From: JBDNJM01 sp041687755
Lineage (GTDB): Bacteria; Planctomycetota; UBA1135; GCA-002686595
Assembly: GCA_041687755.1 (NCBI GenBank)
Contig: JBDNJM010000161.1
Span: 1 to 27,814 of the forward strand
Reading direction: 5' to 3'
Length of the DNA stretch: 27,814 nucleotides
The notes under the pieces were generated by a model, which was not told where the DNA came from, searched no databases, and saw only the letters and a list, made by a program, of their open reading frames with translations. The position numbers were made by a program, and so were the translations under genes. Positions 1-7,454 of the stretch are shown in pieces. Numbering within the stretch: position 1 is the first letter of the stretch; the number at the start of each line of letters is the position of its first letter.

Positions 1-1
1 C

Positions 2-601
2 CTCACCCAGGTCGCCGAAGGCGCCCTGAACGAGGTCGGCTCCAACCTGACCCGGCTGCGTGAACTCGCCGTTCAATCGGCGAACGGCACGCTCAGCCAA
101 GAGGATCGCGACATCATCGATGTCGAGTTCCAATCGCTCGTGGAGGAGATCGACCGGATCGCTGCGGACACTGAGTTCAACGGGATCAGTCTGCTTGACG
201 GCAGCGCGGCCACCTCGTCGATCCAAGTGGGTACCGAGTCCGGCCAAACGATCGAAATCGCCAACCAAGACGCCAGCGCGGCGACCCTGGGGATCGATAC
301 CGAAGATCTGCTCTCCGACACCAACGCTTCTGATGCGCTGGCCGTGATCGACTCGGCGATCGACACGCTCAACACGGCGCGAGGAAGTCTCGGTTCGACG
401 AGCAACCGGCTGTCCTCGGCCTATCGCAGCATCCAGTCGACCCGCGAGGGGCTCTCCGCTGCTGAAAGCCGTATCCGGGACGTGGACATTGCCTCCGAAA
501 CCGCGGACCTGACTCGGAACTCGATTCTGCAGCAGGCCGCGACCTCGGTCCTGGCCCAGGCCAACACCCAGCCGCAGCTCGCCCTGTCGCTGCTCGGCTG
601 A
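2..601 (+). CDS. fliC: Flagellin, 3' part (5' end outside window)
   Basis: This is the filament subunit, exported by the flagellar type III apparatus and polymerised outside the cell. The frame is open from base 2 and gives 199 residues. The visible N-terminal D1 helix includes LTRLRELAVQSANGT and the segment EFNGISLLDG. The C-terminal D1/D0 helices include IRDVDIASETADLTRNSIL and end in QPQLALSLLG, as flagellins normally do. Only a short linker of about 80 residues separates the two conserved ends, so the protein has little or no surface-exposed D2/D3 domain. The gene ends at a very strong hairpin terminator and is followed by fliD, fliS and a chaperone gene, a common late flagellar order. 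Its start and promoter are not in the window. The family call is very secure; fliC is used as the generic symbol. Confidence 0.96.
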   Translation, partial: LTQVAEGALNEVGSNLTRLRELAVQSANGTLSQEDRDIIDVEFQSLVEEIDRIAADTEFNGISLLDGSAATSSIQVGTESGQTIEIANQDASAATLGIDTEDLLSDTNASDALAVIDSAIDTLNTARGSLGSTSNRLSSAYRSIQSTREGLSAAESRIRDVDIASETADLTRNSILQQAATSVLAQANTQPQLALSLLG

Positions 602-658
602 TCCGGGCCGCGGGTGAGAGGTCCGCCGAGTTGGCTCGGCCGGACCGCACAACCTGAT

Positions 659-702
659 GCGCGAGGGCTGTCTCTAATGGGAGACAGCCCTCGCGCGTTT
701 TT
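659..702 (+). terminator. Rho-independent terminator of the flagellin gene
   Basis: A perfect 16-bp stem (659-674 paired with 681-696) closes a 6-nt loop and is followed by G and five T residues at 698-702. It lies 57 nt after the flagellin stop. This is the clearest intrinsic terminator in the window and implies that fliD has its own promoter. Confidence 0.93.
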
Positions 703-857
703 CGTGGGGGCCATCGGGCGGCCGCGTCCGGGCCAGAGCCGAGCGCGGCGGGAACAATTTTCCGCCGCGGGCGAAACACCTTCTCGATTCGGGCCGTGGG
801 CGCGCCGCGGGCGGACCGCGGGCGCGCAAGAACCTGAGCTCTAACCGTGCTCGGCCC

Positions 858-885
858 TAACGCGTCCCTGGGGGTCGTCCGATAA
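858..885 (+). promoter_or_regulatory. Possible sigma-28 (FliA) promoter of fliD
   Basis: TCCGATAA at 878-885 matches 7 of 8 bases of the enterobacterial FliA -10 element GCCGATAA, and TAAC at 858-861 resembles the -35 core TAAA. The spacer is 16 nt against the usual 15. It sits 55 nt before the fliD start and after the flagellin terminator. A chance 7/8 match in a gap this size is not negligible. The remainder of the 602-940 gap shows no gene. Confidence 0.4.
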
Positions 886-940
886 CTCACCCGCGGCGTC
901 CCGACGCCCCTTCCTTCACGTCTCGCAGGCAGCACGCACT

Positions 941-2374
941 ATGGCCGGTCAAATTCAAATCGGTGGTCTCGCGAGTGGACTCGACACCGCTGCGATCATT
1001 CAGGCGCTGGTCGGCGCCGAGTCGATTCCGATCCAGCAGCTCGAGGCCCGCAAGTCCGAGCAGCAGACCAAGATCAACCTGCTGAGCACGTTCGAGGGTC
1101 TGATCGACACCCTTCGTGACAAGGCCAACGACTTCAAGGAGACCATCGGCTTCGTCGCGAACAGCGTCTCGATAGCCGATGAGGGCGTGGCCAGCTTCAC
1201 GTCGACCGGGGGCACCGCCCTGGGGTCTTACTCGCTGAACGTGCTCGAGCTCGCTGCAGCGGACCGGTTTGTCACGACGGGCGTGGACAGCGACATTGTC
1301 CCGATCGACGAGTCGATCTCGGCGAACTTCTCCTACGGGGGCGAGGAGTACGAGGTCACCCTGACCGGCGACGATGCCACTCTCGCGAACCTGGCCACCG
1401 AGATCGAGGAGGCCACCGGCGGCGAGGTGCAGACCAACGTGATCAACGTGGGCACTTCAAACTCGCCTAACTACAAGCTGGTGGTCGAGGGCTCCTCGAC
1501 GGGGGCAGACAACGCCATCCAGAACTTCGAGCTCAGCACGCCGAACGACTCCCTCGCGATCGAGGAACAGCTTTCGATCGCCTCCAACGCCCTGATCGAG
1601 CTGAACGGGCTCACGATCGAGCGCGATTCGAATGAGTTTACGGACGTGATCGACGGTCTGAGCTTCACGGTCGAGACGGTCACTACGGAGCCGGTCGACT
1701 TCAGCGTCAGCGTCGACGAGGAGGGCACGATCGATCAGCTCAAGGAGTTCACCAGCGCGTACAACGCGGTGATCGGCTTCATCAACTCGCAGAACGAGTA
1801 CTCCGAGGAGGGCGGGGCGGGCGGCGCGCTGTTCGGCGACTCGATCCTGCGCAGCGTTCAGAGCACCATCAGCGGTTCGTTTTCGGCCCCGGGCGTCGTG
1901 GACTCCACGAGCTCCTTTGGCTCGCTGGGACTGCTCGGCATCGACCTGGGCATTGACGGACTGCTGACCGTGAACGACACCGAGGTGAAGGAGAAGCTGC
2001 TGGAGGACCCGGACGCGTTCGCCGACTTCTTCGTCGACAACGACGGCTTCGACAACAACGGCGCCGACAATGGGACCTCGGGGTTCTACACCGATACAAC
2101 GATCGACACCGGGGTCTTCAGCCAGCTGGTCAGCCGCCTCGACCAACTGCTGGATGATCAAGAGGACTCCAGCGGCGACACCCTTCAGGGCCTGATCGAC
2201 AGCCGCCAGGAGTCTCTAAAGACCGGGATCGAGACCTTCGACGACCGAATTTTGCGCCTCGAGAGCCGTCTGGAGAGCTTCGAGCAGGCCTTGGTGCTGC
2301 AGTTCGCGGCGCTTGAGCAGCTCGTCGGAAACTTGAACAGCCAAGCCGGCGCCCTTGCGGCGTTCAACGCCTGA
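941..2374 (+). CDS. fliD: Flagellar filament cap protein FliD (HAP2)
   Basis: FliD forms the pentameric cap at the filament tip and folds exported flagellin into place. The protein is 477 residues, within the usual 400-700 range. The N-terminus has the family signature around IGGLASGLDTAAIIQALVGA (residues 7-26), followed by a heptad-rich helix (about 35-70) typical of the D0/D1 leg. The middle is acidic and Thr/Ser-rich, fitting the variable D2/D3 head. The C-terminal FliD domain (about 230-460) ends in another long helix with repeated LESRLESFEQ-type heptads. The ATG at 941 gives the exact expected N-terminus, although no good Shine-Dalgarno precedes it. fliS follows 19 nt after the stop. 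Transcription is probably from the sigma-28-like site at 858-885. Confidence 0.96.
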   Translation: MAGQIQIGGLASGLDTAAIIQALVGAESIPIQQLEARKSEQQTKINLLSTFEGLIDTLRDKANDFKETIGFVANSVSIADEGVASFTSTGGTALGSYSLNVLELAAADRFVTTGVDSDIVPIDESISANFSYGGEEYEVTLTGDDATLANLATEIEEATGGEVQTNVINVGTSNSPNYKLVVEGSSTGADNAIQNFELSTPNDSLAIEEQLSIASNALIELNGLTIERDSNEFTDVIDGLSFTVETVTTEPVDFSVSVDEEGTIDQLKEFTSAYNAVIGFINSQNEYSEEGGAGGALFGDSILRSVQSTISGSFSAPGVVDSTSSFGSLGLLGIDLGIDGLLTVNDTEVKEKLLEDPDAFADFFVDNDGFDNNGADNGTSGFYTDTTIDTGVFSQLVSRLDQLLDDQEDSSGDTLQGLIDSRQESLKTGIETFDDRILRLESRLESFEQALVLQFAALEQLVGNLNSQAGALAAFNA

Positions 2375-2393
2375 GGAGCAGGGCAGACTCACC

Positions 2394-2777
2394 ATGAACA
2401 ACAAGAATGCAGCCTCGACCTATCGCGAGGCCAGTTTCGAGAACGCTCCGCCGGTCAAGCTCGTGCGCATGATGTACGAGGGCGCAATCAAGCACCTGGA
2501 GCGCGCTCGTCGCACCGATCCGGTCGCGGGAGGTATTGCCTTCAACGAAGCGCTCGGGAGGGCGGATGGGATCGTCTCCGAGCTTCGGCTAAGCCTCGAG
2601 AAAGACGTCGCCCCCGAGCTCTGCACTCAACTCGAGGGGCTCTACCTGTTCGTCGAAGAGCGCATCGCGCTCGCGTTCAGCGAGCGCAGCGCGGACTTGC
2701 TGGAAGCCTGCACGGACGTGCTGCGCACGCTGCTGGATGCGTGGAGTCAGATCGACGTTGTGGAGCAGGCGGCGTGA
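2394..2777 (+). CDS. fliS: Flagellin export chaperone FliS
   Basis: FliS binds the C-terminal D0 helix of flagellin in the cytoplasm, prevents premature polymerisation and delivers it to FlhA. The 127-residue product begins with the family pattern AASTYREASFENAPPVKLV followed by MMYEGAIKHLERAR, the first helix of the four-helix bundle. The length is normal. I chose the ATG at 2394 rather than an in-frame start 39 nt upstream (2355), because the family N-terminus begins here and AGGAG (2374-2378) lies upstream, though at a long 15-nt spacing. It follows fliD by 19 nt and overlaps the next gene by four bases. Confidence 0.95.
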   Translation: MNNKNAASTYREASFENAPPVKLVRMMYEGAIKHLERARRTDPVAGGIAFNEALGRADGIVSELRLSLEKDVAPELCTQLEGLYLFVEERIALAFSERSADLLEACTDVLRTLLDAWSQIDVVEQAA

Positions 2778-3151
2778 GCGGGCCCCGTTCGCCTAAGCGC
2801 AGCGTCGAGGCGGCGGTGCAGGAGCTGGGCCAGGCCCAGGGCCGGCTGCTCAGCCTGCTGGAGAATTCTGCCGTGGACCTGGCCTCCGATTCGGTGGAGC
2901 AGGCGGCGGAAGCGCTGGGTCTGGCGGTTGCGGTCCTGTGCCGCGAGCTGGAGAGCGCTCCGGACGCACGGGTCGGCTTCGAGGACCAGCTGCGCCGCTG
3001 CGCGAACAACCACGCCGTGATCGGTGCGCGGCTGGAGCGCCGCCGCGAGAGCTTGGCGAAGGATCTTGGCCGCACCCGGCTCGCGCGCCGCGTGCTGCAG
3101 TCGAGCACGGGTTCGGAAGGGACCGGCGGCTCCTGCGACGTGGCCGGCTGA
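2774..3151 (+). CDS. Putative FliT/FlgN-like flagellar chaperone
   Basis: This 125-residue, mostly helical, charged protein starts at a GTG overlapping the fliS stop (GTGA), so it is translationally coupled to fliS. It has no signal peptide or membrane segment. Its pattern, two long amphipathic helices ending in CANNHAVIGARLERRRESL, resembles the C-terminal substrate-binding helix of FlgN/FliT-type chaperones. Those proteins hold hook-associated proteins or FliD before export, and genes for them commonly follow fliS. The position and fold-type support the role; sequence identity is too weak for a specific symbol. The C-terminus (residues 110-125) is Ser/Gly-rich and probably disordered. Confidence 0.6.
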   Translation: MSGPRSPKRSVEAAVQELGQAQGRLLSLLENSAVDLASDSVEQAAEALGLAVAVLCRELESAPDARVGFEDQLRRCANNHAVIGARLERRRESLAKDLGRTRLARRVLQSSTGSEGTGGSCDVAG

Positions 3152-3164
3152 CCCGCTAGCGGGT
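3151..3164. other. 14-bp perfect palindrome between convergent genes
   Basis: ACCCGCTAGCGGGT overlaps the last base of the chaperone stop codon and lies 7 nt from the end of the opposite-strand lipoprotein remnant. It may act as a short bidirectional termination hairpin, but it has no T-tract on either strand. Confidence 0.3.
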
Positions 3165-3170
3165 CTCGGA

Positions 3171-3768
3171 TCAGCTCCCGATCACCGGGTCGACGGCCTG
3201 GGTGACTTCGAACAGCCCGAACAGCGGTCCGCGGACCGACACGGCCAGAGCCCGCAGCGCAAGCTCTCGACCGATTAGGGTCGGATCGTTCGGCACGCTG
3301 ATTGTCAGTGTGCCTGGCCGTCCGCCGTCGAGAGCGCGGTGCCCAGGAGGTTGGGCACGGCCACGTCCTGCACGCCCCCGATGGAATAGATGGTGACCCG
3401 CAGCCGCAGACCGTCGTAGTTCACGTGCTCGCTGTCCACGCCGATGGAGGGCTTGGAGACGTACAAGACCTCGGCCGAGCCAACCTGTTGTTCCGCGAAG
3501 TGGACCGACAGCAGCCGCAGGTCGCTCCAGTCGCTGGTGAGCTTTCTGCTCCCGGCCAGGTCCGCTGTGATCCCGTCGGCCGCGCGTTGGCAGGACTCAA
3601 CCAAGGTGTCGATGTAGACCTCTTCCAGCAGGGGAGCGGCGCAGGGTCGGCGCAGGCGCCGAGCGTCAGGACTGCGGCGAGGGCCCAAGACGAGCGGGCT
3701 CCCGCGCGGCTCGCGGTCTTCTGCTTTGTCGCGTTCGGGCGCGCCGGTTAGGTTGAGGTTCGAATCAT
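3171..3768 (-). pseudogene. Broken lipoprotein gene with C-terminal VPN-type domain
   Basis: Coding signal continues along this strand but changes frame. From 3768, the frame reads MIRTST, then TAA at 3750-3748, then a lipoprotein signal ending SSWALAAVLTLGAC (Cys codon 3654-3652). The frame then shifts near the GGGG run at 3631-3634 into LLEEVYIDTLVESCQ and onward, stopping at 3305. It shifts again near 3312-3316 into GTLTISVPNDPTLIG and ends at TGA 3173-3171. Adding one base at each shift would join all parts into one lipoprotein of roughly 200 residues. The last segment matches the C-terminal 'IPN-P-LxG' beta-domain common in Planctomycetota extracellular proteins. The longest intact piece is 3305-3688 (127 codons from a TTG). 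Either the gene is decayed, or the assembly has indels here. Function is unknown. Confidence 0.6.
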
Positions 3769-5176
3769 GAATGCGAAACAGCTAGCGATGGTGGCCGCGA
3801 TCCTGGTGACCCTGGGGGTCGGCTTTTGGCAGCTGCAGGCGGGCGGCTCAGGAGCGGAGACGGACGCGGGCGCGGCTCCCGAGCACCAGGCTGCGGCCGG
3901 GCCGCAGGAGCGCTCGTCTACCGATCTCACGGCCGGCGAAACGGGAGCTTCCGGGGCCGTCGCCGGGCCGGCGCGAGAGGAGCTCGAGTCGACGCCCACC
4001 GCGGTCGAGCCGGGAACGGATGCAACCCTCATCGAGACGCCCGAAGCCGAGATCCCTGTGGGCGGTGGCATCGCGCTGCGCTGCCTGAACAAGCGCGGTA
4101 CTCCGCTAGCCAACCGGCAGCTCGTGGCGGCCCTGGAGGTCGCGGGCGGCATTCGGCCCTCCGCCGAGTATGTCGTGGGCACGGACGGCGAGGGCCGCGC
4201 CAGCTTCGAATGGGAGGCGGCCTGGGCGAACCCGGGCCTCTTGGGCGTGCACTTCACGGTGCTGCCGCGCGACCGGCGCTACGTCGCTGGGGAGACGCCG
4301 CCGCCCTCGCGGCCGGGTCCCCAGGTGTTCGTGGAGCTGGGCGGGTTCGGCCAGGCGGAGCCGCAACAGCTCAGCGACCGGACGTTGCTATCGCCGGCTG
4401 ACCGGTTCCCCGTGCCGCTGCTCCAGGGTCGCGCGGTGAGTTCGGCAGGCGGCATCCTCGAAAGCCTATGGGGCGATGCGTTCGTGCCGCAGATGGCGGA
4501 TAGCCGGCCCGCGCGTGGGGGCCTCGAGCTGCGTCTGTTGGGCGACGGTGCGTTCGAGGTCTTCGGGCCTGCGGAGCTGGAGACCGTGGAGCTCCGGTTC
4601 ACCGCCCGCGACCATCTCCAGATTCACCGCGGGATCGTCGAGACTCCTGCGATTGGCATCGAGGTCGAGCTGATGGCCGTTCAGCGACTCACCGGGGAGC
4701 TGCAGGTCCCCGAGCCGCTGGATCCGCGGGGGTTCTTCGTTTGGATGGCTTCCGAAGAGATCACGATCGGCATCACGGTTGCGCCCGATGGCGAGTTCGA
4801 GGCCGAGGGACAGGTCGGCGAATTTCAGCTCTCGGTCAGCCAAGGGCCACGCGGATGGACCCTGTGGCTCGAATCCTACGAGAGCGTCGAGGGGTTCAAC
4901 GCGAATGGCGGGCCAGGCACGATTGACTTGCGGTCGGTGGTGGAGGTGGTCGAAGTTGAGGTCATCGACTTGGCGGCGGCTTCACTGACCAAGACCGGCT
5001 TGGACGCCCGACTCGATGGCGAAGAAGTTGTTCGCGTGGAGACGGACGAGTCCGGTGCGCTCCTGATCGCTGTGCCGCTGGGAGCCAGCTCGCTCGAGCT
5101 CCGGCTTCGGCCCAGTACGCCCTGGGAGACGGTGCCGTTGGGCGGCGGCCGGGTGACGGCGGCGTTGTCCGAGTGA
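3767..5176 (+). CDS. Anchored envelope protein with beta-sandwich repeats
   Basis: Function is unrecognised. The 469-residue protein has one N-terminal membrane anchor (about residues 6-23, LAMVAAILVTLGVGFWQ) and then an Ala/Gly/Glu-rich disordered linker (25-90). The rest is a series of beta-rich modules. The first (about 95-165) has the pattern 'GIALRCLNKRGTPLANRQL ... GTDGEGRASFEW', like carboxypeptidase-regulatory or Ig-like folds. No catalytic motif is visible, so it is probably a periplasmic structural or binding protein. It appears to be a distant paralogue of the 8408-9955 product: same anchor-linker-module order and a matching segment ('L-AVQRLTGELQVPEPLDPRG' here). A -10-like TAGGTT (3749-3754) lies 12 nt before the ATG. 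The stop lies within the hairpin at 5173-5208. Confidence 0.75.
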   Translation: MNAKQLAMVAAILVTLGVGFWQLQAGGSGAETDAGAAPEHQAAAGPQERSSTDLTAGETGASGAVAGPAREELESTPTAVEPGTDATLIETPEAEIPVGGGIALRCLNKRGTPLANRQLVAALEVAGGIRPSAEYVVGTDGEGRASFEWEAAWANPGLLGVHFTVLPRDRRYVAGETPPPSRPGPQVFVELGGFGQAEPQQLSDRTLLSPADRFPVPLLQGRAVSSAGGILESLWGDAFVPQMADSRPARGGLELRLLGDGAFEVFGPAELETVELRFTARDHLQIHRGIVETPAIGIEVELMAVQRLTGELQVPEPLDPRGFFVWMASEEITIGITVAPDGEFEAEGQVGEFQLSVSQGPRGWTLWLESYESVEGFNANGGPGTIDLRSVVEVVEVEVIDLAAASLTKTGLDARLDGEEVVRVETDESGALLIAVPLGASSLELRLRPSTPWETVPLGGGRVTAALSE

Positions 5177-5208
5177 GAGCAGTACGGTGCCAGCAGTACT
5201 GCTCTCAC
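5173..5208. repeat. REP-like hairpin between convergent genes
   Basis: A perfect 13-bp stem (5173-5185 with 5196-5208) closes a 10-nt loop and overlaps both flanking stop codons. Its 15-mer GCAGTACGGTGCCAG (5179-5193) is identical to 7173-7187 and to the complement of 7296-7310 and 7311-7325, so the ABC transporter gene lies between copies of one repeat. It may double as a bidirectional terminator, though it lacks a T-tract. Confidence 0.8.
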
Positions 5209-7157
5209 GGCTCGGGCCCGCGCTGCGTCTGCATCGCCACCATGCCCTGGTAGACGCCGCCCGCCTCGATCAGCTCCTCGTGGGTGCCGCGCTCGACGAT
5301 CCGGCCGGCATCGATCACGAGAATCAGGTCCGCCTGGCGAATCGTGGACAGCCGGTGAGCAATCACGAACGACGTGCGCCCGCGCATCAGTTCGCTCAAC
5401 GAGGCCTGGATCAATAGTTCGTTCTCGGTGTCGAGGCTGCTCGTCGCCTCGTCCAGGATCAACAGCCGCGGCTCGGCGAGCAGCGCGCGCGCGATGGCGA
5501 GACGCTGGCGTTGTCCGCCGGAGAGCTTCACGCCGCGCTCGCCGATGCGAGCGTCCAGGCCCTCGGGCAGCTTGTCGACGAACTCGAGGGCGTTGGCGCG
5601 CTCGAGCGCCCGTCGGATCTCGGCCTTGCTGGCATCGCGCCGCGAGTAGGCGACGTTCTCGCCGATGCTCGCGTCGAACAGGAACACGTCCTGCTCGACG
5701 AGCGCGAGCGCGCGGCGGTAGTCGTCCACGGGAATGCGCTTCAGGTCGGTGCCGTCGAGGGTGACGGTGCCCGCGGTCGGGTCGAAGAAGCGCGCGATCA
5801 GATTGCACAGCGTCGTCTTGCCGGCGCCGGACGGCCCGACGAGCGCCACGGTCGTGCCCGCGGCGACGTCTAGCTCTAGGTCGGCGAGGGCAGGCGTCTC
5901 CGTGCCGGGGTAGGTGAAGGAGACGCCCTCGAGCTTGATCGCGCCCACGACGCTCTCGAGGTCGAGCTCCACGGCATCGGCGGGCGTCGGCATGTCCTCT
6001 TCTTCAGCGAACAGGTCGAGCACGCGATCTAGCCCGGCGAGCGAGTTCTGCAGCCCCGTAGCGGTGGCCGCGAGAGTGGCGAGCGGCCCCAGCATCGCGG
6101 TCAGATAGGTCAGGAACAGCACGAGGCTGCCGATGGTCAACTCTTGTCCCGGCTGCATCTGGCCGCTCTCCAACAGCGCGGCGTCCCCGATGATTCGCAG
6201 TGCCCCGTAGCACAGCAGCGCTGCCGTCGAGGCCGGGATCGCGATCGCCCAGGCCGTGTCCACGCCGCGCATCCACCACCAGGCCAACAGCTCGAAGCGC
6301 GTTTGGTGGGCCTGCCCGCGGACGTAGCGCGTCGCCTCGCTGCGCCGCCGCCCGAACGCGCGAACGATGCGGATGCCGCCGAACACCTGGGTCGTGTGCC
6401 CGTCGACCTCGCGGCGGATCTTGCGCGTCTCGCGCCACATCGGACGAATGCGCCGGATCCAGGTGCGGTGCGTGATCCAGATGATCGGAACGAGCGCAAC
6501 CGCCGCCAGCACGAGCCGGGCGTCCACGATCAGCAGCATGATCACGGATCCGGTGAGCTGCACGAGGGCGCCCCAGGGATTCAGGAGCATCTCGCCGATC
6601 AGCGCGGCCGGCGCACCAGCGTCGTCGCGCAGGAGGCTGGACGTGCCGCCCGAGGACATCGAGGTCAGCCGATGCAGCGGCAGCCGCGAAGCGTGCTCGA
6701 AGGCCTCGCCGCGCACGTCGATGGCGACGCGCTTGGCCGCACGCGTGGCGATCCAGCGCCCCACGAGCCCGACCAGTAGGGCCAGCACCGTCAGGCTCAG
6801 CGAGACGCCGAGGATCCAGAACAGCTGGCCCCTTGCCGTCAAGGCTCCCAGCGAGGGCTCCAACACACCGGGCAACGGCCGCCCGTCCACCACGTTGTCG
6901 AGCACGAGCTTTGGCGCGTACAGCGGCGCGAGCCCGAGCACAGTGCTGACCGTCATCAGCGCCAGCACGCCGACGATCGGCCTCCGCTCCTGGCCCAGCA
7001 GCGCCCAAAAGGCCTTGAACAGCTCCTTGAAGCCCCGCTCGCGCTTGAGCGACTTCTCCTCCCCGTCGAGCTGCAGCTGCACCCCGGCCCGCGCCCGCTC
7101 GCGCATGGTTTCCTTGGACGCCTCGAAGCGCGCGCGGCTGGAGTCAGAGCTGCTCAT
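5205..7157 (-). CDS. MsbA-type ABC exporter, fused permease/ATPase
   Basis: This is a half-transporter that dimerises to export a lipid, lipopeptide or drug-like substrate using ATP; the substrate cannot be read from sequence. The 650-residue protein has a charged cytoplasmic N-terminus (1-55) and a six-helix ABC membrane domain (about 58-380). The ATPase domain (about 405-645) has Walker A GPSGAGKTT (441-449), Q-loop Gln489, signature LSGGQ (545-549), Walker B LLILDE (565-570), D-loop SSLD (573-576) and switch His601. All catalytic residues are present, so it should be active. No partner subunit is adjacent. A -10-like TACTCT lies 7 nt before the ATG, suggesting a leaderless transcript. The gene is bracketed by REP-like repeats, and its flagellar neighbours are probably coincidental. 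Confidence 0.93.
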   Translation of the reverse strand: MSSSDSSRARFEASKETMRERARAGVQLQLDGEEKSLKRERGFKELFKAFWALLGQERRPIVGVLALMTVSTVLGLAPLYAPKLVLDNVVDGRPLPGVLEPSLGALTARGQLFWILGVSLSLTVLALLVGLVGRWIATRAAKRVAIDVRGEAFEHASRLPLHRLTSMSSGGTSSLLRDDAGAPAALIGEMLLNPWGALVQLTGSVIMLLIVDARLVLAAVALVPIIWITHRTWIRRIRPMWRETRKIRREVDGHTTQVFGGIRIVRAFGRRRSEATRYVRGQAHQTRFELLAWWWMRGVDTAWAIAIPASTAALLCYGALRIIGDAALLESGQMQPGQELTIGSLVLFLTYLTAMLGPLATLAATATGLQNSLAGLDRVLDLFAEEEDMPTPADAVELDLESVVGAIKLEGVSFTYPGTETPALADLELDVAAGTTVALVGPSGAGKTTLCNLIARFFDPTAGTVTLDGTDLKRIPVDDYRRALALVEQDVFLFDASIGENVAYSRRDASKAEIRRALERANALEFVDKLPEGLDARIGERGVKLSGGQRQRLAIARALLAEPRLLILDEATSSLDTENELLIQASLSELMRGRTSFVIAHRLSTIRQADLILVIDAGRIVERGTHEELIEAGGVYQGMVAMQTQRGPEP

Positions 7158-7164
7158 GGGGGAG

Positions 7165-7170
7165 AGAGTA
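7165..7170 (-). promoter_or_regulatory. -10-like hexamer for leaderless ABC exporter transcript
   Basis: Read on the minus strand, TACTCT is followed by 7 nt and the ATG of the exporter. There is no Shine-Dalgarno. The spacing would start transcription at or next to the start codon, as at 13149, 13676 and 25483. Confidence 0.4.
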
Positions 7171-7172
7171 GG

Positions 7173-7325
7173 GCAGTACGGTGCCAGGTTCGATGCACAC
7201 CCTTCCAGTCACTTTCGCACCAGGTTCGCGCCTGCGGATTGAAATCCACAGGCGCGAACCTGTTACGAAAGTGACCGGAAGGGTGTGCATCGAACCTGGC
7301 ACCGTACTGCCTGGCACCGTACTGC
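7173..7325. repeat. Long REP/BIME-like inverted repeat (68-nt arms)
   Basis: Arms 7173-7240 and 7243-7310 are complementary with 4 mismatches in 68 and only 2 nt between them. The transcript or single strand could fold into a very long hairpin. The outer 15 bases (GCAGTACGGTGCCAG and its complement) are the same word found at 5179-5193, and the right end is duplicated in tandem (7296-7310 and 7311-7325, CTGGCACCGTACTGC). Such GTGCC/GGCAC palindromes resemble REP elements spread by IS200-like REP-associated transposases; no transposase is in the window. Confidence 0.9.
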
Positions 7326-7364
7326 GGAGCGCCCCCCGTCCCACACCCGAGAGCCACCCCAAAC

Positions 7365-7431
7365 TGTCCAACACCCGGACACCCCGACCGGCCGACAGAA
7401 GGAGCAGGCCCCACCGTCCGGATTCCGGACA
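7365..7431. promoter_or_regulatory. Paired TGTCC-N7-GGACA palindromes upstream of fliO
   Basis: There are two 17-bp dyads: TGTCC-N7-GGACA at 7365-7381 and CGTCC-N7-GGACA at 7415-7431. They begin 50 bp apart and the second ends 23 nt before the fliO ATG. The inner half-site is extended to GTCCGGA-T-TCCGGAC (7416-7430). The same pair with identical 50-bp spacing occurs at 15507-15573 before fliP. They look like operator half-sites for a dimeric regulator, or else a small duplicated repeat. Confidence 0.6.
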
Positions 7432-7454
7432 CCGGAGGCCTGGAGTCTCTTCTG

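Noticed and set aside
1457..2161. 234-codon minus-strand open frame inside fliD
   Set aside because: Antisense to a clear fliD; composition is a frame artefact of GC-rich codons.
3302..3751. 149-codon plus-strand open frame
   Set aside because: It overlaps the minus-strand lipoprotein remnant, whose lipobox and VPNDP domain are recognisable; the plus-strand translation is His/Val/Gly noise.
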